Shown here piece by piece: positions 23,615 through 35,399 of a stretch of 64,000 nucleotides of DNA. The DNA comes from Metallyticus violacea (Eukaryota > Arthropoda > Insecta > Mantodea > Metallyticidae), in the NCBI GenBank assembly GCA_030762175.1, contig CM060835.1, positions 83,052,501 to 83,116,500 on the forward strand. The letters are read 5' to 3'. Every line of letters starts with the position of its first letter. The stretch's first letter is position 1. The position numbers were made by a program, and so were the translations under genes. Under the pieces are notes generated by a model that searched no databases, was not told where the DNA came from, and saw nothing but the letters and a program-made list of their open reading frames with translations.

Positions 23615-24778
23615 GACATTTATCCATAACATTTTAGATTTTAGTCTTATGATGACCTATAGCCAGTAAAAGTTGTCTATTCAGGCTCATACCTTTTTAT
23701 AACAATTTTATTAATTCAGAATAATTTAAAGTCATATTGTGTTATACTGCTTTTTTATTTTAATAATCATCCAGTTTTAATTTGTATTATTTTTAATAAT
23801 ACTTTTTAATGCTTTAATTATAAACATAAAAGATTAATTATAACAGTGCTGGGCTCCATGATATGTTTTTAATACCAAAGGGAAAAACATAAAACTAAAA
23901 AGTTGGTGGTTTTATCACAAAATGTCCACTGCAATAAAATGCTGTACCAGTGTAAATAAAAATTTCAGAATATAAAATGTATCAGTAAATTATATCATTG
24001 TATTTAAAAGAGTGAAAGAAAAGTTACAAATTATAAAAAATATATTTGGTATATTTTTAATGTACAATGAAATTATATAAATTTTGAAGAAGCATAAAAT
24101 TTATTTTTCATGCATTGTAATGTACTGGACCTTTGCAAATTGTTCAGTGTGTGCAGCACTTTTCTGTCTGTTGCTGTGGCTAAGACACAATGTCTGCATG
24201 ACAACTTCCAGTTCCAAATTAAAAATTCTACATAGAATTAAAAAAAAATTTATATTGCAGAAAAAAATTTATTGTATTCCATTTTGTTTGTTACTGTGTT
24301 GGGATGTGTTTATGTGCTATCTCTTTACTTCACGAGTGAACTTATACTGAGTGTGCAATTGCTTCATCTTTTAAAAGGTGTGAATGTGTAATGAATGTAT
24401 TTGGTATTTCAGTGTGGGTTTAATTATTGTGTTGAGAAAATTTATAACTCTTAATATGTGAGAATAATATGAAATAATCCTTATTATATTTGTATACCAG
24501 AGATTGAATTATTTTAATAAATCCATCTGCATAATTTAAGCATTAATATATTTAGTCATTTATTTTCTATAGATGTACTTGGTATAATAATGTGAGTTAA
24601 TTTCTCATCCACTGTTATGAAAGCAAAGATTTTTTAAAATTATTTACATGCTATGTAAAGTAAGCATAACATGCACAGATAATAGTCACAGGAGGGGGGG
24701 GGGATTAGGTGTTAGAACATGTAATGTAGCAATATGTTTAACCATATCATAAGAAACAACCTGACATTTAGAATTAAA
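23615..24778. other. Intronic AT-rich sequence
   Basis: Nothing recognised apart from a G-tract at 24693-24703. Confidence 0.5.
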
Positions 24779-24796
24779 ATTAACTTGGTTAGTTCT

Positions 24797-24986
24797 TAAA
24801 AATGAAAATGAAAAATGGAATTTGCACAGTGAAGCTAATCATAGTAATTGATATTATTGTATGATTCAGTTGAACTACACACTCTTAAAGCTTCACTTAC
24901 TTTTCATAAATGTTCTCGAAATCGGTTATGAAAAGTAAGTGAAGCTTTAAGAGTGTGTAGTTCAACTGAATCATACAATGATATCA
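24797..24986 (-). mobile_element. Hairpin element 2, 65-bp arms
   Basis: Arms 24845-24909 and 24926-24990 are near-perfect inverted repeats around a 16-bp tip (atgttctcgaaatcgg). The left-hand signature is aaaatggaatttgcacagtg. A flanking 18-bp duplication, ATTAACTTGGTTAGTTCT (24779-24796), matches ATTAATTTGGTTAGTTCT (24987-25004) at 17 of 18 positions and overlaps the last arm bases. Confidence 0.75.
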
Positions 24987-25004
24987 ATTAATTTGGTTAG
25001 TTCT

Positions 25005-28000
25005 GTTGTGAAGAACTGTAGTAGACTGCCAACAGCTACTTTGAGATGGGAAACTTACAAGAGATATATTAACTCTTAGTCTCATATGAGACTTTGTCAC
25101 CCATTTTGCAAATAGAAATTTTTAATTTAAAGCTTAAATGAAAGCTGACTGCTTACCATGCTATTCCTGTTTTAAGTACAAGGATATGTAAATATACCAT
25201 GCTTTGAATCTGCTACACAATTGGAGTTAGTATAAAATTGTGGAAATGGGTTGACTTTCAGTTGGCAAATGATTCCTGGTAAGACTGTAGCTTGAGTTCC
25301 ATTGATGGAGGCAATTGAATTTGTAATTTAATGAAAATTATAACTATTTCAAGAAAAATTAAAATAATATACCAAATATATGAGTATCATAGCAAAAAAC
25401 AATTTCTCTAAGTTACAGATTTTTCCCTGAAGCATTTTATAATAATATCATTATTATTTTTGCATGTAAGATGTGTATGTATTTTAGACTTTCAGTAATT
25501 TCATATTCAGTATTATTAACTTTATGGTTTATTTACTTTGAGAACTGCTAACTATGTAACTAAGGTGATGTATCTGAAATGAGTAACTGAGAACCAAGTA
25601 CTTAATTGTGTCTCACTGCATCTGGAACTTTAAGGTGTATGCAGCATGTGAATCTTGGAACTGCTCGCTGCATGTAGAACTGAAAAAAGAGAACTGAGTG
25701 CCACAATGGAGCAAGCACTTCCGTATATATTAAATTCAAATCAAGTAATCATTAGCTTAATGATGCCAAAGGGGGTCACACGAGCAGGTTTCGCACCTTC
25801 TTTAAAAGTTAAACATACCTTCCCCATTGGCAGTTTAAATTCACCTGCCACATGTGCCATTCACTATTTATTGAAAGTATAAAACTTGACATTGGCTAGT
25901 TTAAAGGCCAACTGTACAACGCCTGTCGAGTTTAAGGAACTAATGAATTTAAAAGTCCTAGCAGTCCTTTTAAAAGTGGTATTACTCATCTCCAGTACTA
26001 ATTACAATGCATGAAATATTATGATAATGAAGTTTGCAACATACATATTATATTTATATTTTAGTGGTTTCAATTAGTAGTTGTGAATGCTACCATTTGG
26101 CCACAGAGGCAAAACTTTTTCTTTTGTCAAGTGTGATAAATTTTATGATTTGAGTTTTGAATCTCTTCGTCACTGAAGGACCAGCTCATAGTGCCAGATC
26201 CCAGATTTTATTTTTTTCAAATTCACTTGAATTGTAACTTTCAGTCAAAACTACTGCTTGTTTTATGTCTAAATATTTTCTCTTTTTTACTCTGATATTT
26301 TTATTTTTTATTTTTATTTCCTAGTGGTGGTATTATTAACTATTAATAATTATTATTTGGTTTTATTTTTCCTCCCTATATGTATTTTGAAAAGGCATTC
26401 CATGTGGCATTAATGTCAACCTCTTCATGCTTTGAAATCTATCCTAAAGTTCTTGCTTTTTCAGTCAGTTAATATTGCATTTATTGAACCTGAAACAAAT
26501 TATTCATCATATTTGAACAGAATGCTTCATTTAATTTTGTGGGTAGCAAAATTATCACCAATTATTATTTTCTGACCACCTAGACGTGTTAACCTCAGCA
26601 AAATCAGGTTCATAAACCAATCCTCTAATGTGGAATTATCAAACCAGGTATTGCTTGTTCTATAGTAATGACAATATTTGGATTCATTTAGTATTCCATT
26701 GTGTCACAGATGTTCACCTTTAATACAACAAAGGGGAATCGGTTACTCACTGGCTCTGCCTAGACACATCAGTCATAGAAGTGTTATTATTAAATACTTA
26801 GTCCCTCTGCAACAAATTACATATTTCTCACCTGGGTCATCTCACAGATTTGTTTCATCATAGTTCCATATGTGTGTTGGTGGGATATTTTCACTCTTTC
26901 TTCAAATGTTCTAGGCATTCCTCAAATTATTTCTTTGCTGACAGCACCTCTATTCTTTTTATGTTTGAAGAAAAAGAATGGTTAGAATGGGATGAAGTTT
27001 TAAAAATTATTTAATTTAATCAGACCCTGGTATATTGTTTTTAAATCTAGAGACAACTCAATTCGTTATAAGTAATTCTTGGTACAGAATCTTAAGTTTC
27101 TTTCAGTGGCAGGAAATCCAAATTCTGCTAGTCTCAACAGATGGCTTTCAAAACCTCTTCATGCAGAGTAAACACTATTGGCCCTCCAATAACAATGTGC
27201 ATTCCTTTCAACATGTTAATTATTTACTATGAGGTATTCCATAGTGCCTTCAGCTTTACATTAAAAAGGTGTATATTTGATGATTTTTCCATTTTTAAGC
27301 TGAACAGTCTGCATAGGGATATGATTCAAGCATGAAATTATACATTATGAACTGGAAAAAATAATAATAAAAAACAGCATTCCATTTTACAAAGTTTGGA
27401 TTAATAAAATACATTAAGCATAATTTAATTGAAATCATAAACTAAAATTTGTTAAGTTTCTTTCTTTTAAATAATTAACTTAAGATGGCATGACATTCCA
27501 GGACTAGTCACCCGTACACCTCAAAATTAGATACCTTCACTTATCTTTCATTTTTGTAGAAGGATGATATATTTGCAATATAATTGTCATTAATTAGTAT
27601 AATACTTGGCATCAAATGTGTAACTTGCCAGATTTTAATTATTTTACTTGCTGGTTCTAGTTATGAAGTTTTTACATATAATTTCTACTCATATCAAGTC
27701 GGAACAAATTAGTGCTGCCCTAAATGGAATTTTATTGCAGCTCAAAAGAGCTAATTTAGTGTCCTAAAACACACTTCTTTTTTTTCTTCTCCTCCTCTTC
27801 CTCTTCTTGTATCACAAGGATTAGGCCATGGAGCCTGTTTCAACTTCAAGAAAATTAAATTGGGCTTGCCCTCTTAAAAATGGCGTGCCTCTATTTCGTA
27901 ATCATGGATTGCATAATTAAGAATAATATTTGGAAATCTGCATCCTGACACTCTCTTATATGTAGGTGCATATAATATGTAACAGAAAACTGGTATTGCA

Positions 28001-28387
28001 ATTGTTTTGTATAATTTAATATAAGTGGGTGTCTCTTGTTTTATTTTTCAATGTTGTGAGTGTTCCATAGGTTGCTTGCAATTTATTTAGTTTTGTGTCT
28101 ATCTTTCCTATATCCATACAAAATGTAGCCTTAATAATTTAAACTGTAATCTGTTCTATGATTTTATTATTAAGCACTATTTTACATCTTTTTATTCCTT
28201 TTTCCTGGAAATACCATTGTTTTAATTTTAATGCAAAATATTTTAAGTTTTATTGTTTTCCTATTTTATCATATTGTATACTGACCTTTTGATGTGTATA
28301 ATTGTGTATTCCATGTTCATTTCTCTGTTGATCAGCATCATTTCAAAAGCAGTTTGTCAGCAAATATGAACTTTTCAGTATGGGTAG
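25005..28387. other. Long stretch with no recognised feature
   Basis: AT-rich, without readable transposon motifs, repeats or exon-like blocks. Short open frames at 25655, 26678 and 27035 look random. Confidence 0.5.
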
Positions 28388-28575
28388 AGTAGTGTTTAAT
28401 GCCCGTTTTTACTGCTGAGGCACCAGAGGCAGTGGACAGTGATGATACATGAAATGAAATGTTAAATTGGGAAAGGAGTATTTTTTTAAGGAAGGAAGCA
28501 TTCCAAGCCTAAGTTTAAGGTACCTCTTCAGCATTTGCCAACTGATCGAAAACCTGGAAAACACCTCATGGAATA
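28388..28575 (-). mobile_element. SINE-S copy, 5'-truncated
   Basis: It contains the 3' body and end (gtgtttaatgcccgttttta, gatacatgaaatgaaatg, ggtacctc) but stops before the tRNA head. Confidence 0.65.
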
Positions 28576-28747
28576 TTCGGATTACAGAGAAAGAGTTGCA
28601 AAAGATGTCTAAATTGTGCAAATTAACAGCACATTCGTTTAGTTAAAAACAACTTTGTATGGCTGCAGCGACTAGCAAACAATGTCCTGCCGGACTGAAT
28701 TTTCATTACTGAGAGAGCTGAAAAGCACTGCTGCTGGTGCTAGGTGC

Positions 28748-28860
28748 CCTTGCACTGCGGACTTTCTCATTACAAACAGGGCTGAAATCGCTAGTGGAAT
28801 CTCTTACCGCGAGTGGAATCGTGCCCAAACAACAGTAGTACACTAGGAAGGAAGTGACTT
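28748..28860 (+). repeat. Unclassified interspersed repeat, segment 1 (copy a)
   Basis: The segment around gggctgaaatcgctagtgga and atctcttaccgcgagtgg reappears on the minus strand at 40481-40598. With segment 2 it forms one longer repeat of unknown class. Confidence 0.5.
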
Positions 28861-29331
28861 GCAAGCTAGATAATAATGCTTGAAGAGCAGATTAGGTGAT
28901 ACAAGCTTAATTGAGTGCTTGTGCTGCAATCTCTGGCAGTAGTTAAATAAGCTGCTGGAGGAATCTCTTGCGGCTGGTCTCCGAGCAGCTGGCCAATCGA
29001 AGCAATGGTTGAGAGAGCCAAACTCAACCGAATAAAAGATCTAACCAGGAACTTTCTTTTGAAAATAAATACAAGCATGTTAAAGAATGTATTGGTTTAC
29101 TTAATATGACGATGAAGCAGCCATTTTCATTGTTCACTTGTAATTTATTATTAATAAATGTACAGTGTTCAGAAGAACATATATTTGAGTTTGGAAATAC
29201 GAAAATATCTGTGTTACCTATTTTTAATTATGTGCAAATTTATAATCTTAAGTGTAAATAATTATCAAGATAAGGCTTATGAGGTTAGAATGGCAATTTT
29301 AAAGAGACAATATGTTAACAAACAGGATCTT

Positions 29332-29391
29332 ATTAATTGATGTCATTGATGATTAGCTTCACTGTGCAAGTTGCAATTTACATTTAAGTAA
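29332..29391 (+). mobile_element. Hairpin element 3, 5'-truncated
   Basis: Only the 3' 60 bp remain: the arm end (attaattgatgtcattgatg) and signature (gcttcactgtgcaagttgca, atttacatttaag). AAACAGGATCTT flanks it exactly at 29320-29331 and 29392-29403. Truncation at the end away from the signature is typical of target-primed reverse transcription. Confidence 0.7.
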
Positions 29392-29514
29392 AAACAGGAT
29401 CTTGTAAGGCTTCCATTTAGTTTGTTCAAATGCCACATTATCTGTACATTGAATGAGATATTAATTAAAATGTCTAACATGCAATTAAACAAGCATGGTG
29501 AAGGACATCAAAAC

Positions 29515-29817
29515 AGATTTCAGCATATTATTTCATCAACTATCAAAATATGTACAGAGCTGAAGTAAACAGATATGACATTGATCGGTTTTTGCTAAAG
29601 AAAACTTCAAATTCTGTAACATATGAAAATATCTTTGAATAATATATAGTTTACAGTAATATGCACATATTTTAAAGTAACCGTGGAAAATTTTAACACA
29701 ACTTGTACATCAAATCATATTTTATAATACAGGAGCTTTATTCTGAACCATTCACTGTTCAAACCAGTTAGTACTTACTAAACAGGTAAGATTACTAGCA
29801 CTTTTAAACCCAATGAA
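29515..29817 (+). repeat. Unclassified interspersed repeat, segment 2 (copy a)
   Basis: About 300 bp, roughly 85% identical by eye to the reverse complement of 40128-40432. Both copies stop matching at the same place, after gcacttttaaacc, which marks a terminus. Sequence just beyond (29880-30000) has a short open stretch (CEFLDVFKQISTTELEVVKK) that may be transposon coding remains. Confidence 0.65.
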
Positions 29818-31657
29818 AGGGAGGAAATACCTAGCCCAAGTGAGCTAGGTATTAACAATAAAGTTGCAACAGTTCTGTTCTGAACAAAAAGATAAAATTG
29901 TTTGCGAGTTTTTGGATGTGTTTAAGCAAATTTCCACAACAGAACTTGAAGTTGTGAAGAAACATATGGCATCCTTAAAGGCAACATTAGCACTGTTCCA
30001 ACCAAAATGAACGAGTATTCATGCCCAGAACCAAAGAAATGTAAATAAAGTAGAAAATTTTTTCACAGAGAAGGCTCTTTGTCGTTAAAAAAAAAAAATA
30101 AATAAATAAATAAAAAAGACATCTAATTGTATTTGCCTTGCAAACCTAATACAATGGATGTCAGTAAGATTGCACTTTCTTTGCTTGCAAAACCTGATAC
30201 ATTGGACACAGCCCCACCTCAAATTAAGAAATGTCTTGCTTATGCAATTTGGAATGCATGTGAAACATACTGTTAAAAGCGCATGCCTTTTCCTGTTCAA
30301 TTACCATTTCCTATGTGTTCTATTGCTACTTTACAGTTGATGAACTGCGAACATGCTTTATACTGAGTTACTTTTGGCATACTTTTACCTACAAGTAAAA
30401 TAAATTATAAAAATAGTGAGATAATCCCTTACAGTTCCTCCATTTCCTTTTGTGTGATAAACTGCGAACATGCTTTGTACCGAGTTACTTTTGGCATAAG
30501 GGTGCTTGTTTACAACATATGTTAGAACCTACAAGTAAAACAAAAATTCTAAAAATAGTGAGATAATACTGTCAAGTACCATAGACCTAATTTTTATGCT
30601 GCCCATCCATTATATGATGCACGAGAAAATTTATTTTTAAAATCTGAAAGTAACTCGTCTTCTTAATCCAATTCTAAGCAGAATTAGGAAGGATATATGA
30701 AGTAAAATGTAATGCAATGTACACAGCTTGTATATAACCTAAAAATTTAAATAGTCTTTGTATATAATGAAGAGTGTAAAAATGTAAGTAAACATCTCAG
30801 TGTTAACTAGGGGCTGACAATGGGAACAAAGGACTCACGAAACGGGTCCTACATATATGAACAAGTAATTGGAGCATAAGAGTTCAGTTCGATTCAATGA
30901 CACAATGACCTTAACATGTAATTTTATTTAAAACCCATAGAGGTTCCAAAGAGTTATATTGAAGGTTATAGTGTACAAAAGTAACATCCCATCCTCCACG
31001 ATAACATTTACATTGTAAAGACCTAATGTTGTAAAAGAGATGCATTTTAAAGGCAGCTATGTAATAAACTACATCTAATGCTCACCTACAAATTCAGGAA
31101 TTATACACTATTTCACATATAACACATACAAATGCACTGTAATACGTTGATATGGGTGTAGGAATTATGTTCTGAACATATCTGAACACTATTGCTATGC
31201 TGCCAAAAGTACTGGGTCTACTTGTAAGATTAATTTGACTACAGCATACTTAATGATTGTATTGTCAGGACACTTTTTGAAACATTCTTTTATTTTTAAG
31301 ATTACACACTGATTTCTTATTATGTATACAAACAAGATGTTTTTTACCTTTTATCAACTTTTTACCAACCAATGGCCATCACTGTCGCACTGATGGTTAG
31401 GGTATTGGTCCTAATGAGCTGCAAGAGTAATGTCGTAGAATTGAATTCTGCCTGGTCAAGTTGCACGAAGGTGAGCTTACAATACTTTATAAATCATTCT
31501 ATTCACTGTCTTGACCATATAGTTAGTACTTGGCATGGGATAAATGTAGTAAATATGAAGTTCTACTTCATATATATTCAGAATGTTTTAGATTACAAAT
31601 AAGCAAAAGGAAATATAAAGCAAATTGTAAAAATGCTCTGTAACAGCAGTAACATAA
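29818..31657. other. Intronic sequence with tandem duplication
   Basis: Holds possible transposon coding remains at 29880-30000, an (AAAT)n run near 30092-30115 and the duplication at 30339-30570. Otherwise nothing recognised. Confidence 0.45.
30339..30570 (+). repeat. Tandem duplication, unit about 117 bp
   Basis: Two units each begin gatraactgcgaacatgctt and end aaaatagtgagataat. The second has a 28-bp insertion after tggcata. Confidence 0.7.
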
Positions 31658-31668
31658 TAATGGTATTA

Positions 31669-31899
31669 AATGTAAATATTAAATCAATTTAGAATCAAAC
31701 ACAGTGTAACATCCATTAACAATCTGTTCTGAGTAGGATATTCTTCATGGTCACTTACATGAGATTTACTCACGACATATTTAATAATAATAATAATGTC
31801 ATGATGTGGAAAAAGTTCCACGAAACATATGTTGTGAGTAAATCTCATGAAAGTGAAACCATAAAAAGTTTTATAAATATCCTACTCAGAAGAGATTAT
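31669..31899 (-). mobile_element. Hairpin element 4, with ribozyme-like tip
   Basis: Imperfect arms pair ccattaacaatctgttctga-type sequence at the left with its complement ending at 31899. The left-hand signature is caaacacagtgtaac. The flanks TAATGGTATTA (31658-31668) and TAATGGCATTA (31900-31910) match at 10 of 11. The tip contains catgatg, a 6-bp stem GTGGAA/TTCCAC and GAAAC on the + strand. Confidence 0.65.
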
Positions 31900-32460
31900 T
31901 AATGGCATTATACCTAAACTAAACAATAAATTATTAAATCATATGTAACTGTATATGATCCTGAAAATCCAATTACTCTTCGTATTCTCATATTCCGAAA
32001 TAAACTGCAAAAATAGAAGATGCACATTCTAATCATTCCTTTGCCAGATTCTCTAAAAGTCAAATGGCAATTAGCTTAATGGCCTCAATTTCACCATTCA
32101 TTACATTCAGTTCAATATATTACACTGCAGCAATTGGCAGTGAATGTTTAAATTTTTACCCATAGGTGAGTGGGTATTTCAGCAACAAGTATGTATTATA
32201 TAAACATATAAACATGTATGTCATATATAAATATGGTCTCCCACATTGCAGACACCGTTATGAGCTGTACAACAAGGATTATTGCAAAATTCTGACAAAT
32301 CCCTAGCTTTATTGTATTATCCAGAAAAAAAATTAAAATGAATTTCAATTAATGTAGGACACTTGGTTCTTAATTAATGCAAAGTATTGCATATTGCAAC
32401 AAGTAAAATCATGCAAAAATAATTTTATTTTTTCAATCTTGTAATACAAAATATTATCTT

Positions 32461-32461
32461 A

Positions 32462-32502
<41 letters not shown>

Positions 32503-32511
32503 TAAAAATTC
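32461..32511. repeat. A-tract and (TA)n microsatellite
   Basis: An A run followed by about 16 TA units. Confidence 0.95.
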
Positions 32512-32853
32512 ATATAAATAAGGTAGTTTTGTAGCAGTAATATTTTATTAGGTTTACAGCTACTCTTGTGAGTTCCTTTAAGAGCTATTGTTATTGCATT
32601 GTTCATACATTATGTAGCTTATGTTAAAGTGTAATACATAATAAATACTGTTGAAATTGTGGAAATTAGAACAACAAATGCAGTATTAAATATTACTGAA
32701 GTGAATGAATCTTAATATGCCATTACAAAATTTTTGAGATATGCAATATTGAACAATAAGAAGTTGCATATGAGTGAATTTTCACATACACTACAGCAAG
32801 TTCTATATATCAGCACCTCTGCCTCTGAAAGTAGTATGCCACTTGTTCTTTAG

Positions 32854-32980
32854 CATAGCGTTTATCTTCTCTTCATCGGCAGCAACAGCTTGTTCCGGAT
32901 TGGAAAATCAGTGTCTATGTAGGAGATTCTTCACATTTTATTACTGGAAGAAATTGCATGATACCAAGTTGAGACTACAG
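32854..32980 (+). CDS. Weak candidate internal exon
   Basis: A block bounded by a plausible acceptor (cttgttctttag) and a donor (gtatga) is open in one frame and ends with a coding-like stretch, LCRRFFTFYYWKKLHDTKLR. It begins with one base of a split codon, so it does not join in phase to the exon at 2614-2718. It would need another unseen exon, or belong to another gene. The first half of the translation looks less protein-like. No family is recognised. Confidence 0.2.
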
Positions 32981-33689
32981 GTATGATGAAATTATTAATT
33001 TATTGAAACGAGAAGCAGCATAATGTTGAGGTCATCCTGTTCTTGGCCGTCACTACTTAGTTTTTGAGAATGTCTTAAGATACATGTAATTGTCATCTGC
33101 TTTGCTTAGAAAAAAGAAGCATTACATAAGTTATGTTTTGCATGTTCATTGAATTGATGACAATTTACAACTTTTTACTTTATTAGAGAAAGATTTATTT
33201 TTTAATAATTTGTCTTTGTGTAAAATGATATGGACAGATTGCAGATTTCATTTCTACATTTATTGCATGAGCTCCACATTCAGTAATAAAGTTTTTGTGG
33301 AATTTTAAATTATCGAGACCATTTCTAACCTCAAAATGCACTTATATATTAATTTAAGTATAGTGCTTTTCTACATGATTACAGAATTCTACTTTGTACC
33401 TGATCTAAATGATTAACCAAGATTCAGTTAAATTTAAAAACCAACATATCAAAACCACTAAAATGGAGCTATTATATATTCTAGATTAGGCTAGTGAGAC
33501 AACTTTTGTACTCTTATATTCCACATACTATAGAATTGCTCAGAATGTGTTTCATGAACTACTGCAGCTGATGAACCCTCAGCATTATAACTACCTACAA
33601 TCTTCTGGGCATAGACGATATCAGATTTCTACTGTAGTGTGAACCAGAGGTTTCAGCATCCCAGGCTAATTAAAGATACAATGATAAAT

Positions 33690-33917
33690 ATTATCCAGTA
33701 TAATATAACAAATTATTATTGAGGAAATCACTCAAATTTCACTAATTTTGTTCCACTTACTTGGACATGATCATGTTCATGCTAAAAATTAAGGCAACAG
33801 CCTTTGAAACCTGTCCAAGTAATTGGAACAAAATTAGTGAAATTTGAGCGATTTCCCCAATAATAATTTGATATATTATACTATATTTCACTGTGAAAAT
33901 TCCTGCTATTCAGAACT
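33690..33917 (+). mobile_element. Hairpin element 5, about 70-bp arms
   Basis: Arms pair agtataatataacaaattat ... cacttacttgga with their near-complement at 33812-33890. The signature follows at the right (ttcactgtgaaaattcc, 33897). The tip has a perfect 5-bp stem AAGGC/GCCTT followed by TGAAAC. Confidence 0.65.
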
Positions 33918-35333
33918 AATTATCGTATATTTTCAAACTATTGTATGAACTTCTGTAAAGGATTAAGGATATACAGTATTTATGATACAGATGGCACATA
34001 GGTAACATAGTGAAGTGAGCCAAGTTCTATCATCTCTTATTGTACAGAAATATTTCATTTTCACTACTTGCAAGAATTTAAGAAACTTTGAATTGGGCAA
34101 GAATTTTCACCATTCTGCCATAAATGAATTGTTCTATAGTGACATAACACATTACAGCACAGCAATTTAACATCAGTAAACCATGCTTACAAATAAAAAT
34201 CACTAACAATGAACAAAAGCCTATATTTTATTTATCAAGTCAGTTAAGTCAACCCCTCGCCTCCAAATGCAGTAGTATTGCAGATTCTGAGTGTTGTCAA
34301 TATTATTGTTTTATATTAGCAGAAGCAAAATGTTTCAAATATTACCATTCATTTATCTGTTAAAACAGTAATAGCTTCCAACAAAGAATGTGCTAAATTA
34401 CTTGCAAAATATTGAATTTAACACTATATCATAATATAAAGGGATGCAGAAATAAGTTTCAAGAAATGCATTTTAATTTTGCAATGAATATGAAATTATA
34501 AATTAAGCATGCTGAGTTCCATTTGCTAATAGGGTGTGAATGTACTACTATTCATTTATCTGTTATCCCTAAACTGTTTTTTGTCAAAAAGGTGAGCACG
34601 CATGTATGCAGTTTTTCTTCCAACTTGTGTGTTTCCCCAAAAAATCGGCCCAAAGTTATATATATCTGCAATTAATTATGAGTTATAAAATGCATGTAGC
34701 ACTTATAGCACAACAGTAAGTTAATATTTGTTTTTTTTTTTAAATCCTCTAAAATGTAAAATGTAAACATTTTAATAAAACAGTTTTGAAATATCTAATC
34801 TAAATTCTACTCTAAATAGTACTCATCAGTAATTAAACTGTTGTCTGATAATACTCAAAACTTTATATGTCACTATAATGATATTTCTATATAAATGAAT
34901 TAAGAAGGCACATTTTACTTTACACTTCAATATGTTCACTGTTACTATTACTAAATTTTTTGGGAAGGAAGGGGAATTAGAAAAAAAATGCTATTCAGTT
35001 ATAAACTTATGAATTTACGATACATTTTGTTGAAATACTGTGAAAAGAATCTTATTACTCATTTCATACATTTTGTACAAGACACATATGCACAGGACAT
35101 TTAAACATATAATTTTAAATATGCATTACTTGGGTTGACAGTTCTTTCAATGCAATGCATTTGTATTTTCAAGAATCAAGCCATAAACATGCTGAAATGT
35201 TCCTTACCACCCAGCATTTTTTGTGAATGGAATCAGTTCCAATTCCTTATCGTCTCCGCAAGTGTCGCATACCACTACATTGCACTTATATTTTAATGGA
35301 TAATGGTACATTTAAATATGCGTTGTGATTTCA
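33918..35333. other. Intronic sequence upstream of LINE B copy 2
   Basis: AT-rich, nothing recognised. Confidence 0.5.
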
Positions 35334-35399
35334 TTACAACCACCAAGATATCAAAACATAAGGAATTAAAAAATCTTGTCAACATAAAAGACAATTGTA

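Larger units (their letters stand above)
31911..33689. other. Intronic sequence
   Basis: Contains the (TA)n run at 32461 and the weak exon candidate at 32854-32980. Nothing else recognised. Confidence 0.45.

Noticed and set aside
25655..25882. 75-codon open frame, with a faint SINE-like ggtttcgcacc motif
   Set aside because: No protein-like composition, no splice signals, and no match to the SINE families here.
30092..30115. CRISPR-like or regulatory array
   Set aside because: It is a simple (AAAT)n run; no spacer-repeat structure is present in the window.
31373..31480. tRNA-like sequence (ctgatggttagggtattgg ... gaattgaattctgcc)
   Set aside because: Only vague resemblance to box A and box B, no cloverleaf and no body shared with either SINE family.
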